Below, in pieces: positions 1-12,930 of a stretch of 55,470 bases of DNA. The position numbers were made by a program, and so were the translations under genes. The number at the start of each line of letters is the position of its first letter. Position 1 is the stretch's first letter. The notes beneath the pieces were generated by a model, which ran no database searches, had not been told where the DNA came from, and was given only the letters and a program-made list of their open reading frames with translations. Source of the stretch: Conidiobolus incongruus B7586 (taxonomy: Eukaryota > Entomophthoromycota > Entomophthoromycetes > Entomophthorales > Conidiobolaceae); assembly GCA_000697335.1 (NCBI GenBank), contig JNEM01015085.1:1-55470 (forward strand), written 5' to 3'.

Positions 1-1323
1 AAAGGTATATAATATAGAAAGTTTTAAATTTAGAATATTTGTTAACTATATCAAATATTGGAATACTTTCCTTTATTATATAATTCAAATTAGAGCCATA
101 TTTAACGAATAAAAATTATAACTAATATTTTTAAAAAAATTTAATATTTGTAAATTATTTGATAAAGATATTAAGAAAATATAATTAATGATATATAAAA
201 ATATACTATTAAATAAAGTTTAATTTCATATTATATATATTTATATATAGTGATTTTATATTACTCTCGTTTGTATTTAAGCTATAATTAAAAAAGCATT
301 ATTTTCTTTAGTTTGAATTAACTAATATATATTATAATACCATGTTAATGTTTCGAATTTAAAATATTTATTTTATTATTTATATAATGTGTTAATAGCT
401 TTTTCTAATGTTAGTTTTACTTTTCATTAAAAATATTGTGATAGATATATATATGTAAATGTCAACAATGATACATATATATATTGATTTATAATTCATT
501 TTTGTATAATAGATGAGAATAAAAATATATTATTAATAATCAAAACATTTTTTAATTTGGATTGTTAAATAATAACTTAATAATTAGTAATTTTTCAGGT
601 TGAGAATTTGAAATATATTAATTTTAATATTAATTATTTTTTATAAATGTGAAATGGGAATAATATTTGATATAAATTGGACTATTAGTATTAAATTATT
701 ATACAATGAATTAGTTATCTATTAATATATATATATATATATATGCTCTTTGATTTAATATTTAATCTGTTTAATTATAATTCTTTGAATAATTGTAACA
801 ATGAATTTCAAAAAATACATTATGACTCAGTCATATCAGCAATTTTGTTGGTTGATTAAAAGAAAACAAAAGTATATGGATTAGTGAGACAAAAATAGCA
901 AATAGTACTCTTTCAAGATCATTAATATTTTAATAGAATCATTTGAAAGATAAGAAAAAATAATAATAATAACAAATAGACGTAAAAGAGGATTTTATTA
1001 GAGTCAAAAGTGAGACCTTGCAGCTTTTCTTAATCTGAAGGAAAAATAAAATGATTCATGTATTGGATATAATTAGATAAGGACTTTAATTAACCAATAT
1101 AGTATTTGGGTGTGATAAGATAAAGTGAATCACACTAAAGTGATGCATGTTTTAAGTTCTTCACTTTGATTCTTGAATTTTAATATGATGGAATTTTTAA
1201 AAGGAGGATAAAATGATTTAAATTAAATTGATTTTGAGAATAAGTACTAGGAGGAGAAGACTAAATAATACAAAATAAAATATAAAATTTGAGTATAATT
1301 AATTAATTATATCAAACGAACAC
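1..1323. other. AT-rich spacer, no gene seen
   Basis: No open frame longer than a few dozen codons and no splice-linked coding pieces could be recognised. The stretch holds AT microsatellite (a TA run at about 725-744) and a 15-nt near-palindrome around TGACTCA at 821-835. It lies 3' of the minus-strand cut8 gene, so the part next to 1324 probably carries its 3' UTR. Confidence 0.6.
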
Positions 1324-2360
1324 CTAACAACGAGAATCAATACCAATAATCCATCCAAGATGTTGTTTAAATTCTCTAATCGGGTTTTGGAAGCCACCGT
1401 TTGTGATATTATTATGTTCTTCTAGACTAAAATAAAATGATTAATTAAAAAACCGAATAGAATATAAACATTCACTTACTGTGCTGCCCATTGTGAAACT
1501 ATGCTTTGACCGAAAATTTTACCACATTCAATTTGTTCACCAAGGTGCTTAATAAACTCCATCCAATACTCAGTTAATTTTTCATACAAATCTAATTTTA
1601 ACTGATTATGGTTTGGTTGGTCCCATTGGGGCAAACGATGAACAAAGTGTGTAGCAATATGCAAATATTCAATTACTAATGAAGGTGCTTGGGATTCAGT
1701 TTGAAGAAAATGTTCAGCAAATTGAATAATAGCGCTTTTAGCCTCTAGTAAGTAGGGACGAACCCTAGTAAAGGCATAAGCATCGGTACTGGGCCCTTCT
1801 TTACTATAGGGAAACGCTTCTTGATACTTTTTTTCTAAAGTTTCAAAAGCAATTTGAACGGATTTAAGGGTTGGACGGGGAATTAGAGAAAATAGCTCTG
1901 GACGTAAGTGAGGATGACGGTCTGTTAGCATTTCAAACATTTCAATAAGCTGATCTTTCTGAAGTGACACTAAATGTTTATGTAAGTATTAGATATTAAA
2001 TTTGAAAATAGTATTACATACCAAGTAGGGATTTTAAAGTTTGTTGAGAAGTATATTCATTCCTATATCTCTTGCCAATAGAAGATGGAGTGTTTCGAGT
2101 AAAAGGATTATTGTTAGTTCTGTAATCCATAGGATTTGAATCTGCTTCATTTTTTCTTTTGCGTCCTAAGCATTAGAGTTAGATCATGAGTTAAGATAAA
2201 TGGCAGTAAGGTTACCTAAGGGAGGAGGAGATTGTCTTGGGCTATTAAAATTCCTTGAAGCATTATTAAGTGTCACTGAAGTAGAAGAGTTATTTAAGAT
2301 AAAAGGGTTTGAATCGGTGGGAGGAAGGGGAAAACAAGGGGCTTTAGAAGATTCTGACAT
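1324..2360 (-). CDS. cut8: Cut8/Sts1 tethering factor for nuclear proteasome
   Basis: Four exons on the minus strand: 2216-2360, 2022-2165, 1480-1969 and 1324-1426, together 882 nt for a 293-residue protein. Cut8 (Sts1 in budding yeast) holds the 26S proteasome at the nucleus and is needed for mitotic protein destruction. The first exon is Ser/Pro-rich. The first junction creates a basic GRKRK stretch near residues 49-53, like the N-terminal nuclear signal of the family. The third exon carries the hallmark HPHLRPELFSLIPRPTL block, followed by the helical-bundle domain. An in-frame TAA at 1476-1478 would end the protein at QWAAQ, but it overlaps a GTAAGT donor. Splicing adds a 34-residue tail containing FKQHLGWIIG, which fits the conserved C-terminus. 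The start is the first ATG in frame. The family call is firm; the last exon is inferred. Confidence 0.88.
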
Positions 2361-4240
2361 AGTTAAATACAATTATGATATTAAGAGTTTTTGAAAATAT
2401 ATTTAAGTAGTTTAGTATTTAGTTTAATATGAAGTTAGAAAACTAAATAAAGCAAGTGTCAGAATAAGTGGCTAACTGTTAGAGTATATATACTATGCAA
2501 TGGAAATGAGGATTATGGTATGAGAGATTTAGTTAAAATTAGTATAAAGAATGATAGTAGGATTCTATGGGTAAAAATAAATTTGAATGATTCGTGAGTG
2601 GGGAGGTTGTGAAAAAATTGGTTTTAATTAAGCTTTAACAAATTGTGTGTTACGTTTGGTATTTCCTAGGAAGGTAAAGATTTGATCAATATAATTTGAA
2701 AAAATTGCCTAATAAGTAACTTGATAACTGATTTAAGCACATAAATGGCATTTTATTGAATTGAGCTCAATAATTGAAGTGGAATTAACTCTTTTATAAA
2801 TGTTATATCAATGATGGATTGGTAATTGATTGATTATTACAAGAATCAAAACAAAGATTTACAATATGATTCAAAAGAATAAAGTTACAGATAATGAATG
2901 TAAGATCGATCCCGCAATATCTTACAATAATTAATTGATTATAAACTCGTTATGTATTCAAAAGTACTAATGAATAATTTTAATAAAAAATAATAAACTG
3001 AATTAAAGTATGAAGAATTTGTCAATCGAAAAAGGCCAAAAATTCAATACAAGAGCTTGATCGGTTTTTAAGATTCTTGGAACTTGGGCTGAATTAAATT
3101 TTGATGATGTCAAAATTGAAAATAGATTGGTTGAATGTATTCCTAAACTCAGTACATTTTAAGTGTAAAATATTCAAAACATAAATTTTGTACTAATATA
3201 TTTCAAACGAAATTAAAGAAGAGTGACGTATTATCAATATATCAAACTTGAACAAATATATATATATTTCCTTGAATAGTTGGAAATAAACTAACGATAA
3301 AATATGTATTTGATTATTTTTTAATAGTTATATCAACATGAAAAATGGCTAAATATTCAATTGAAACTAGAAAATTCTAGAGAACAAATCATCATAGAAC
3401 TCGATGAAGCAACTGGTGATTCAGAGCCCATTTCAACTACTTGGTCCATATCCCATCTAGGTAGAAGTAATAATTGGTTAATTTTTATAAAAGTTATTTA
3501 TACCCATTAATTAATTATAATAATTGAACAATACAACAATTTACTCAATTTTTTATTCAAGATTTAAGCTTAAGGTTTGAAATATGCAATGATTTCATAC
3601 AAAAAATTCAAGATTTAATTTTGATAATTTTGAGTTCTCTTTCACTCTATATTCTTGAATTCTTTGGCTTTCACTTATTTCATTTAATTATCAAAATTTA
3701 ATACCCTATTTAAAATTAGACTCAGGGCATTAATAATCAATATTACTAATTATCTTCGCAAAAGATATAATTCTTAAATAAGTATCTTAAGGTGTTATAT
3801 CTATTGAATAAATATTGAATAAGAAAATATTATATGATAAATTGATATTGTCATATGATTTCTATATTAGTATTTTATCTTCTGAAATAAATAAACCAAT
3901 TTACTGATAGCTAATTCAAGGAAACTAATAATATTTTGGTTTGATTTCAATTGCAAATTAGTATCACGAAATATTTTAATCTAGTTTTAAGAAGGATATC
4001 ATTAAATAAATGATCAAGAAATGCAATTTAGGTGGTAAAAAAAGTAATGAAATTAAATAAGAATTTATGAAGAAAAATAATTAAAAAAGCTATTTTAATT
4101 CAAAACTAAACAGTTTGAATAGATTAAATAATTAAATTTTTATTAATGTCAAAATTGGAACTATGTATTAAAAAGATAACAGCTATAGTGAATTAACCCA
4201 TCGTACTGAAAAGAGTACAGAGATTAAACTTATTACTAAA
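2361..4240. other. Long spacer with gene-like relics
   Basis: No intact gene is seen in this 1.9 kb, which separates the 5' end of cut8 from the 3' end of the transporter gene. The 5' part next to 2360 should include the cut8 promoter. A coding-looking but interrupted segment on the plus strand (3010-3460) is listed separately. The rest is AT-rich with no recognisable signal. Confidence 0.5.
3010..3460 (+). pseudogene. Possible relic of a split gene, family unknown
   Basis: Two plus-strand pieces look protein-like against the AT-rich background. The first (3010-3162) begins with ATG, has an in-frame TGA at 3058-3060, then reads SVFKILGTWAELNFDDVKIE and more until TAA. The second (about 3362-3460) reads EQIIIELDEATGDSEPIST followed by a TWSISHLG stretch and ends at a GTAGAAG donor-like site. 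They are separated by about 200 nt with stops in all frames, so they could be two exons of a decayed gene. I do not recognise the family. A chance open stretch cannot be excluded. Confidence 0.3.
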
Positions 4241-5781
4241 TTAAGATACCCATAATTTACGAAAATTAAAGCTAAGGCAAAATGCCATGACTAAAAATCC
4301 ATAAATGATAAGGTATTTGGCAATGAACACATGCCATGTTGATTTGGTTTGAGTCTGGGATGCCACTTTGAGATAAAATATACCTGGTAAAATAAATGAA
4401 ATGGCTGTTGATCCTGTAGATCCAACGAATGAGAGTACCAAGTCTAACTTAGATACCGAAATGGAAATAATGTATCCAAAGAAAATAATGCATACAGTAA
4501 TGATATTGAATAGAGTAGGTGAGTCATCAGTAGCTGGAGATATTTGCTGATTAGATTGGTGATTGGACTCAACATCACCATCAGCGACCGGAGCATATGA
4601 GCCAAAGAAGGCCTTATAACCAGCTACTATCTTCAATAAGCAAGCTCTACAAGGATGTAGTTGCAATGGATAGGAAAATAAAACAAGTAAAACCATAGCG
4701 AATCTTCCAAAAGTAATAATGGGACTATTTTGGTACATGGATAGAATATTGGATTTAACAAGATTTCCAAAAGTAATATATCCCAGAATGCCTATGGTTT
4801 GATATACTCCAAATCCATTAAAGATACTGCCTTTAATCACATTGTTAATCTGAACTTGAGAATTATCTTGAAGTTCATTAAAGATGCTAAAGATATTCTG
4901 GTGGCATGTAAAGCCAAATACAAAAACTGGTAAAATAGAGAAAAAGTTCCAATCAAAATGAAGAAATCTGATTTCACTCCAATCAGGAAATTGAATGGTA
5001 GAGTTGAACATATTACCAATAACAACCAATAATAGATAAACAACTGCACCAAGAGCAACGGAACTTGTATATCTCAAGGAGTCGAGCTTTTTCAAGAAGG
5101 AAAGTGGAATAATACAACTCATGAATAAAGTGATCCAAACTCTTCTGCTCATCCAAAGAGAACCTTCATTAATATCCAAGTAGGCTAATACCTGAGGCAT
5201 TAAATCGCCGATAATAATTAAGTAACTAATACTGACACCAAAACACTTGATAGCAATAGCCAAGTCAACCCAGAGAGAAGCTTGAGGGTAAGTGATTTGA
5301 GAAACACTGAAGAACGAAGTAGAGCGATGACCTACTTTTTTAGCACATATTGATAGGAGATACAAACCAAACCCAGACATTAATCCAGAATAACCCACTA
5401 AAAAGATACCCCCTAAAATTCCTACAGAAGCGAAAGCAGCAGGCTAAAAAAAGAATTAAGTATTAATTTAATAGAGAAGAAATCCAATATTACCATAGCT
5501 AACATTCCAGCACCTAAAATAGTATTTGACAAGTTAATAATAGAGGAAGTAACAGTTCCTGTGTGCTCTTTATCTACAGAAGCATTCCCAGAGTTATGAC
5601 CGGTTTGGGTATTTGCTTGACTTGTAGAAGGGGCTACTTCAATTGCAAGGTCGTTAGATTCAATTACAGGAGACTTTCTATGGGTTAGACGAGGATCTGC
5701 ATGTTCTATTGAAGATAATAACAGGTTGTTAAGATATTTAACAATATTTGATCAAAAGAATATACCATTAGTTGTCTCCAT
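4241..5781 (-). CDS. Vacuolar/SLC38-type amino acid transporter (AAAP family)
   Basis: Three exons (5766-5781, 5494-5705, 4241-5443) give 476 residues; the first exon encodes only METTN plus one base. The protein belongs to the amino acid/auxin permease family, close to yeast AVT5/6/7 and animal SLC38 carriers, which move neutral or acidic amino acids across the vacuolar or plasma membrane. A hydrophilic Ser/Thr-rich tail of about 60 residues precedes the first membrane segment, which holds the family motif NLSNTILGAGMLAMP. About ten further hydrophobic segments follow, as expected for an 11-TM carrier. A hydrophilic loop rich in Asp, Asn and Gln (around VADGDVESNHQS) lies in the second half. 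Length is ordinary for the family. Direction of transport and substrate cannot be read from the sequence. Confidence 0.88.
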
Positions 5782-7412
5782 TCTTAATATTAGGAGAAAA
5801 AAAGAATGAAGATGAAAAGTTGCTTATTTAGATTGAAAATGTGTTATTCAATTTATAGGACAAAACCTAAATTTAGTATCGATTTGTAGCCATCTCTTCT
5901 GTGCAATTTGCATTTGATTTGACAAAATGGCGTTTAAATTTAAATTCATTCAAATCGAATTAATCTCGTTTTGAACTAAAAAATTCTTGAATTTGGTAAT
6001 ATCAAATATTTAATTTAGAGTTTGTTAATACTATATTTAGTAATATTATCAAAGAGAGAAACTGTTAATTAAATATATTTCCAATAAGAAGATATCTATT
6101 TAATTGTTATATAATTATATGTCAAAAGTCATATTTAACAATACACTATGTATTTTATTCTTGATCACTAAACTCTGAGCCGAATAATTTGACTAACTAA
6201 TTTGGATATTGGATTATTTGAATAAGAAATTAAAACTAGAATAACATTAATCTGTAAGAAATCTAATTCATAAACTTTTTCTTGGTAAAATAACTCCATT
6301 TTCTAATCATTTGTTTGATATTCAATTCCTAAATTTGTTAATTAGGCAAACATGAAATTGAGTGAGGAGTAATTTAAAATATATAATATAATATACATAT
6401 ATATGATATTACTATATTGTAATCAATCGCCAGACTTCATTAGTTGTTTTTGACAATTGAGAACATTTCATAATTACATAGTTAAAATTAATATTAAATA
6501 ATACTCAATTGTTTTTATTTTTTTGGATTGTTCAATTTTCAGGAGAGTTATATTTAGTTAAATAAATCTTGATAGTAATTGAAATTAAAAAGATGTGCAT
6601 TATTGTTGTGGAAAAGAGCGATCAGATAGATTTATGCAACCCTTGTATATTATCCAATCAATTCAATTTATCTTTATACCCTGAAACATTTTCTTTGTTG
6701 TCTCATTTCAAGTTGTATTTTTTTATTCTAGATTTTAGAAATAATCAAAATGTTGATATTATTTGTCATTCATTTTTGATTCACATCTTATACTTACATT
6801 TTATCATAATCATTCTCAAGATATTATTTTATTTCTGTAGGTAAGTTTGTTGCTAATCTTCATTTATTTCAAAGCTTAAAATGATTTCATATTAATTAAT
6901 TGAGAAATTCATTTTTCTCATTGGTTTGTTTAATTTACACATTAATCAAGTGTATTCTTGTTTACCAGGTAAAAATGAAATTTTCAAATTATAACAAAAA
7001 TTTAATCTTAAAGTTGTATGTTTAACTAGTGAGTTAATATGTCATGAATAATATATAGCAATTGAAACTGTATTAATCAAGGATTATACTGGAACTTATA
7101 TTTGGGAATTAAACTTTGAAAATAATCAAACAAATTTAAATTTATTATATGAAAATTAAAATTAGTTGAATTAAAAAATGCCATTGAAGAATGAAAAAAT
7201 TTTATAATCTGGAAAAAGAAAAAGAAAAACATGAGACTTGTTTTTTAATATCTAAAAAATTGATTGAAAAAAATAAAATAAAACTTATAGTAATATATCA
7301 AAACCTCATTGAAAATATTATCAAATGAAATATGTATTTAATATAGTTAATTTGAAAAATCGATAAGAACAGTGACTATATGTATTGAATTTAATTATGC
7401 TTATATAAACCT
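5782..7412. other. Spacer, no gene seen
   Basis: This 1.6 kb lies between the 5' end of the transporter gene and the 3' end of ARP5, so it should contain the transporter promoter and the ARP5 3' UTR. The only sizeable open frame (6569-6844, plus) starts at a non-ATG codon and has the Ile/Leu/Phe-rich composition of translated AT-rich DNA. A short stretch at about 7060-7150 reads IKDYTGTYIWELNFENNQ and could be a relic, but there is nothing around it to support a gene. Confidence 0.5.
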
Positions 7413-10400
7413 TCAGTTAATAGTATTACTGGAAGTATAGGGATTCATTAAACCATGTTCCATGGTATAATCTGAACCGAATTCTTCATATTGCTGTTTG
7501 GTTTGGTAGAACTGAGCTCGGGATGAAAGAGGATTATCATTAGCCCACTTAGCAGCACCTCGCCAGCTATCTAAAACTGGGTTTTTAGCTTTCTTCACTG
7601 AAATCTTTGAGCCAACAGGGAGATTCGATGTTAACTCGGATAAAAGTCGGTTGTCGAAGTTAGGAATTTGACTAAATCCTCCTGTAATTACGATATTCTA
7701 CAAACAGTAATTAGATGATCACAAAAATACAAAAAACAGTTACAATACCTGAATTAAGCTATATGACAAGTTAGAGTCTAGTCGGCCTAATATATTCAAA
7801 ATAGTCTCAGTCAGTCCTGTTTGGCCAAGTCCAAGTATTGAGGGTTGGAATAAAACTTCAGGAACTCTAATTCTTTCGACATTCATATGAAGCTGGTGAC
7901 GGATGTTAATTTGATCAAGATCATTAGGGGTGACTTGGGTACCATATAAGAATCTGTGTTGGAAAGAAGTTAGGTACTGTGTAGGAGATTGGTCCAAATT
8001 TAGAGGTTGGAAATCTGGATCATGTTCAATGAGCTTCAATTCAAGTTGAGCAAGTTCTTCGGCTTCCTGTTCTTCATCAGAGTCTTCTTCTTTATCCTAT
8101 ATTTAAATCAGGATCAATTGATGGAAAAAGTGTGTTATAATAAAAGGCAATTACGATATCTCGATAAACCATCCAATCTGCATCATCAGCTCCAAAAGTG
8201 TCCTCTAAAAATACGATGTTAATATAGAGTTCACAAAGATTTCAATCTAATACCTTTTTCAGTCTTGGCTTTCTTTTTTCTTCCAGTTTGAGTAGTGTCT
8301 TCATCATCTCGAGCTAATTGGGCAATTGATTTTAATCTTGACTTAGAAGCTCCACTACGTCTATCAGTCAAATCTTCACGAAGCTTGCGTTTAGCATGAA
8401 GTTTATCGAAAAGGAACTAAAAATATCTGTTAATTAGAGCGTGTAATAATAATAAGATGAAATTACTTTATGCTGTTGTCTAAGATCATTTAACCATTCA
8501 TCGAAATTCTCATTTCTTCTACGTTCATCTTCTTCAGCTTCTTGTTGCTAAATTGAATTTTAGATTAACAAAGAAAACATTGGAATATGAATGTTATACC
8601 TTTTTAAGCTCTTCCGCTTCTCTGAGTTTTTTGGCCTTTTCTCTAGCTTCTTGACCTGCTTTGATCAATTTTTGCTTTCTCTTTTCTCGTTTAGAATCTT
8701 CTGATAATTCATCATCAGGAACATCGATCAAGTCAAATGTGTGAACAACCTTTAAAATGATTCATTAGGAATATAAAAATTAAATGAATAGAATTTACTT
8801 TTTCTTCAACTTCTTCAATACCAAGTTGACGATCCTTTGCCTTTTGAATACTCTTCTCAGTACGACGGATGACAAGATCCAAATCATCTTCATCTTCGAA
8901 ATCTCTATCTTGGAGAAGTTGCTAAAATACATGCAAGTTAAAAATTAAGTCATATAAAAGTCAAAATTTAAATACTAAGAAGGCAGATTTCCCTAAAGAT
9001 TTTTTCGATCTCTTTAATTCCAAATATTCATCCAGTTCCCTTTGTTTGGATATCAACTAAATCAAATCAGAATCATATATCAAGCAATATTAAAATGTAA
9101 AAATTACAAAATTAGCGGCTGTTTTAGCAGCTTTTTCTTTTAATTTTTCTGCTTGGGCTTTTCTCTTTTGAGCGATTAACTCTAATTCTTCTTGTGTTTT
9201 GATATCACTGGGCTAAACATTACTGTTAATATTATAATGTACAACTGAAATAAATATATTGATTACTGGTTCAACGTATGGAAACTGTATTGTAACATCT
9301 AAATTGTTGAAAAATTCAGTATCGTTTACATTGGCTAAACATTTCAAGTCTTTGATATAATCGTTAGAGAAAAAAGTTTGACTATGTAATAAGTACTATA
9401 TAGTATTCATTAATAAATAATTCTATTGTTAAATGAATGATGTGAATTACTTGAGAATGGGAATATGTCATTTTAACTGGAAAAGTAGGGTATTTCAATT
9501 GCATTGATTTTAAAAGGAATGAAGCAGCTGAAGCGCCTCCATAATTAATTCTATAAAAGATCATAAGCTTGAATAACGTTCGATAAAAATAGTATATATC
9601 AATACCTTGTTGAGTAATTCAACTGTCCTTTCATATCAAAAATAGGAATAACTGTTGTATTGTTATGCGAGGATGATATTACTAAACCTGGAGTTGATAA
9701 ATTATCACTATTATAGTAATAGCTGAAGAGGCTATCAACACCAAAGGAAGCAGCGGGTACAGAATATGCTTCAAATAAAAGCTCTGTCAATACTAAAAAG
9801 AGTTAGCTGCAATTTAATTGAAAATATTTGTATATTACTTCCATGACTGAAAGAAGGGTTGAAAATAGGTTCAGTCATTACGATAGGATGATCAATGGAA
9901 GAATTAATTCCCATATTTAAAAATATATAGTCCATAATATGCTCCTATATAAATATTATTATAATCTTAGTAATATTAATAGGTATTGATTTATAAAGAT
10001 TACCATAAATTCTGGATGTGTTAAAATTCCATTCTCAAAAGGACATTTGAGATTGGCTTTAGCATTGATATTGTTGTTAATTTGACCTCCTACTAAAACT
10101 CTAGTTTGTGATCCCTCATTAGCTTTACGTTCTCTATATTTCGAAACGATAGTATCAAATTGAACTAAAAACATCATATTAATAGTTTAGTCAAAAATAT
10201 TAAACTATAAATTACTCGCTGGATCAGATTCATTCCCCCAACCTGCTCTACACTGATAAGATCCTAAAAAATTAACAATCAAAAATACGATATGAATGAT
10301 AATTAGTATACCACAGTCTATAATGATAGGAGTATCAGTCCCAATATAGTCGTTATAATTTTGAAGAGGGTGATCGGGTCCACATAGAGCAGCATTTTCA

Positions 10401-10438
10401 CTTATAGGAATTGGATCATTAATTGTATTTTCATCCAT
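7413..10438 (-). CDS. ARP5: Actin-related protein 5 (INO80 chromatin remodeller)
   Basis: About 16 short exons on the minus strand build a protein of roughly 740 residues, close to yeast Arp5. Arp5 with Ies6 is a module of the INO80 complex and couples ATP hydrolysis to nucleosome sliding. Visible in order: an N-terminal actin fold entry with [17 protein letters not shown] (first exon 10312-10438), the [12 protein letters not shown] strand, [37 protein letters not shown], then a long charged insertion typical of Arp5 (about residues 280-530, rich in Glu, Lys and Arg). After it come [29 protein letters not shown] and the C-terminal WRGAAKWA followed by the [13 protein letters not shown] block. 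The insertion is spread over many small exons separated by 50-70 nt introns. The start ATG at 10436-10438 follows a stop-rich leader. Family call firm; some internal splice sites are only likely. Confidence 0.92.
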
Positions 10439-12930
10439 GAGTTAAATAACCTAATATAGTAATAATTTTTGTTTTATTGATTATGTGAATAATTTAATTC
10501 TAAAAATTTCTCAATGGACTGCTAATATATTAGGTTTAATTTATAATTTCAAATATTCATTTTGTATTTGTGGGATAAATTTACTCAAATTCAATTTTTA
10601 TTTCTTTAATTATTGAAATATCAAAATTAAATATATTACAATTAGTTAATTTATTAAGATCATGAGATAGTTATATTATAATTTTGTACTGTATAAAACT
10701 TCTTTAAAATAAGCAATAATATTGATTATTAAATATTTATAAACTTGTTTCAAACTCTTTTTCAAGAGCGTTATATTCCATACATTCCAATATTATGCAT
10801 ATGATAAAACTTAATTATTGGAAATTCATTATATATGTAGGGTAATATGTAAAACCTCAAACGCTCGTCAATTTTTATACCTTATACTAGAATAAACTAT
10901 TTTTATTGTTGCAAATTATATGGTTAAAACCACCTCATTTTACATAATATGAATATTTTTATATATACAATATTTGAAAATTCAATATCAAGGTTTTGAT
11001 AAAAAATTTTTGATAAATATAGTTATATATTAATAGATTGAAATACAATATAATATACTAAACAATATAAATTTTTTATATTTTAATAATTTAATAAAAT
11101 TTATTCTGATGATGAACACAATGAAATCAGTTGATGATATGTTAAAAGTATTTTCAGTAAATTTATTTAATTAAATAATATATGTTGATTATAAAGTTTT
11201 AACTATTAAGTATGTAAGATACATGATACTTTATTACTCTTTCTAATATCACTATTTAAAATTTGAATTAAATTATAATCAGGGTGTTCAAAAATTTATT
11301 CGATATTCGATTTTGATTAGCAAAATGAATAATTGTTCAAAAACATCATACAATTGATAAACTAATATCTCATTACTATACTTATTAAATATAAAATACC
11401 AATTAATTCTGTTTTAAGGATAACAATCCATTTTTGGGGACAAAGTATTGTTTAAATGTTACAAATTAATTACATTTGAATTTTGATATTAATTTCAGCA
11501 AGCAAATACAAAATTCTTACTATTTCCAATAAAAACCATATACCATTACATGTATTCTCATTTTATTAACAATTACATTCACAATATATGCATATGAAAT
11601 TTGGTCATTTTCATTGATGAGTTTATTATTACACATTTTAATATTTTAATAGTGCATTATATTGAATCTAAATATATATTATAACTATTAAACAATATTT
11701 TGAATTTAAAACCTGATCACTACCTAATATCAAAAATTAAAATTGGTGTAATTAATACACAAATAAAATTATATTTAGTGTGGTTTGATCAAATATAAAT
11801 AAATTTTAATAATTAATGGTTAATAACTGTTGGGTATATAGCTATGGCTCTGCGATATTATAATGTTAATGATATAAATGTAATATTTTATCTTTCGATT
11901 ATATTGATAGAAACTTTGATAATTGTTAAATTTGGAAACAAGCAAACTTATATTTACAATTCAAGAAAACGAAATAAATGAAAAACAATGAATGGATAAT
12001 TCATTTTATCTTGATGCTTTCAAAGTATTATATTCAAATAATAAACATTTTTGATTTATTACTGAAGGAAATTGATAAAATATAACTTATATTAATTGGT
12101 GACAAATTGTCAATAATCAAGCTTTTGAATACAAACACACTCTGAGCTAAATATAATATCTCTCATATATATACTTGGATTTTGATTCATTTTCATTAAT
12201 AGTGTAGTCTTAAAATAAGGTATATTTATATTTGAGTACTTGGTTGGATTCTATCAGTTATCATCATGCAAATTTGTCATTTTATAAAACTAATATTCAT
12301 GGACACACAGTTCCAAATATGAAAATGCAAATTCTGAAATTTAGATGATTCGTTTATATTATAGTGATATTATATATTTTATTCAAAACTCAAAACAATA
12401 TTCAAACTCTTCCAATAACATATTAATCACCGTGATATATAACCCATAAAAATATAGCATATATAGTTTGTAATTATTTTTCAATTTAGTAAATCAAGAA
12501 TGTAGAGCTAATGATAAAACAGGTTAAAACTGTACTATTTCAATGGTTAATGGATAAAGATTCATTTGTTTACATTGTTTATTCTCAATTTTTTTTCTCC
12601 AAGGTTATTAATATCGAATGTTTTTGTACAATTTAATAAAGTAAAATATATCAAATGTAATCAACACTGTTATTAATAGTAATAATGAGATTATACGTTA
12701 TTTCCCGTTTAAACTGTTTAACTAGGTGGCAATATTTGAAAATAATGTATCAAAGTCTGAACAAAATGGTTTAAAATTTCAATATTCAATCAAGGACCAG
12801 GAGTTAGAATTTTAAAGTATTGATAAAACTATTTGGAGAAATAATTTGTTAAGGTGTGGATACTAAGGGTCATGAGAGATTCCATTTTTTGGAATAAAGT
12901 GTTCTTTCTCTTTCTTTTTCTAATTTACTC
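10439..12930. other. Divergent intergenic region, no gene seen
   Basis: These 2.5 kb separate two divergently transcribed genes (ARP5 minus, the 12931 gene plus), so both promoters should be here. The sequence is AT-rich with stops in every frame. The last 30 nt before 12931 are pyrimidine-rich (TTCTTTCTCTTTCTTTTTC), a common 5' leader feature in fungi. An open frame at 12854-13060 overlaps the start of the real gene in another frame and is not supported. Confidence 0.55.

Noticed and set aside
821-835. Palindrome TATGACTCAGTCATA as a bZIP site
   Set aside because: It lies 3' of cut8 with no gene nearby to regulate within the window; probably chance.
2200-2394. Plus-strand frame opposite the first cut8 exon
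   Set aside because: It is the antisense shadow of the cut8 exon and crosses its splice site.
6569-6844. Open frame of 91 codons on the plus strand
   Set aside because: It starts at TTG, is dominated by Ile, Leu and Phe as expected from AT-rich DNA, and has no family resemblance or splice partners.
7060-7150. Peptide-like stretch IKDYTGTYIWELNFENNQ
   Set aside because: Suggestive of a protein relic, but short, alone and without supporting pieces on either side.
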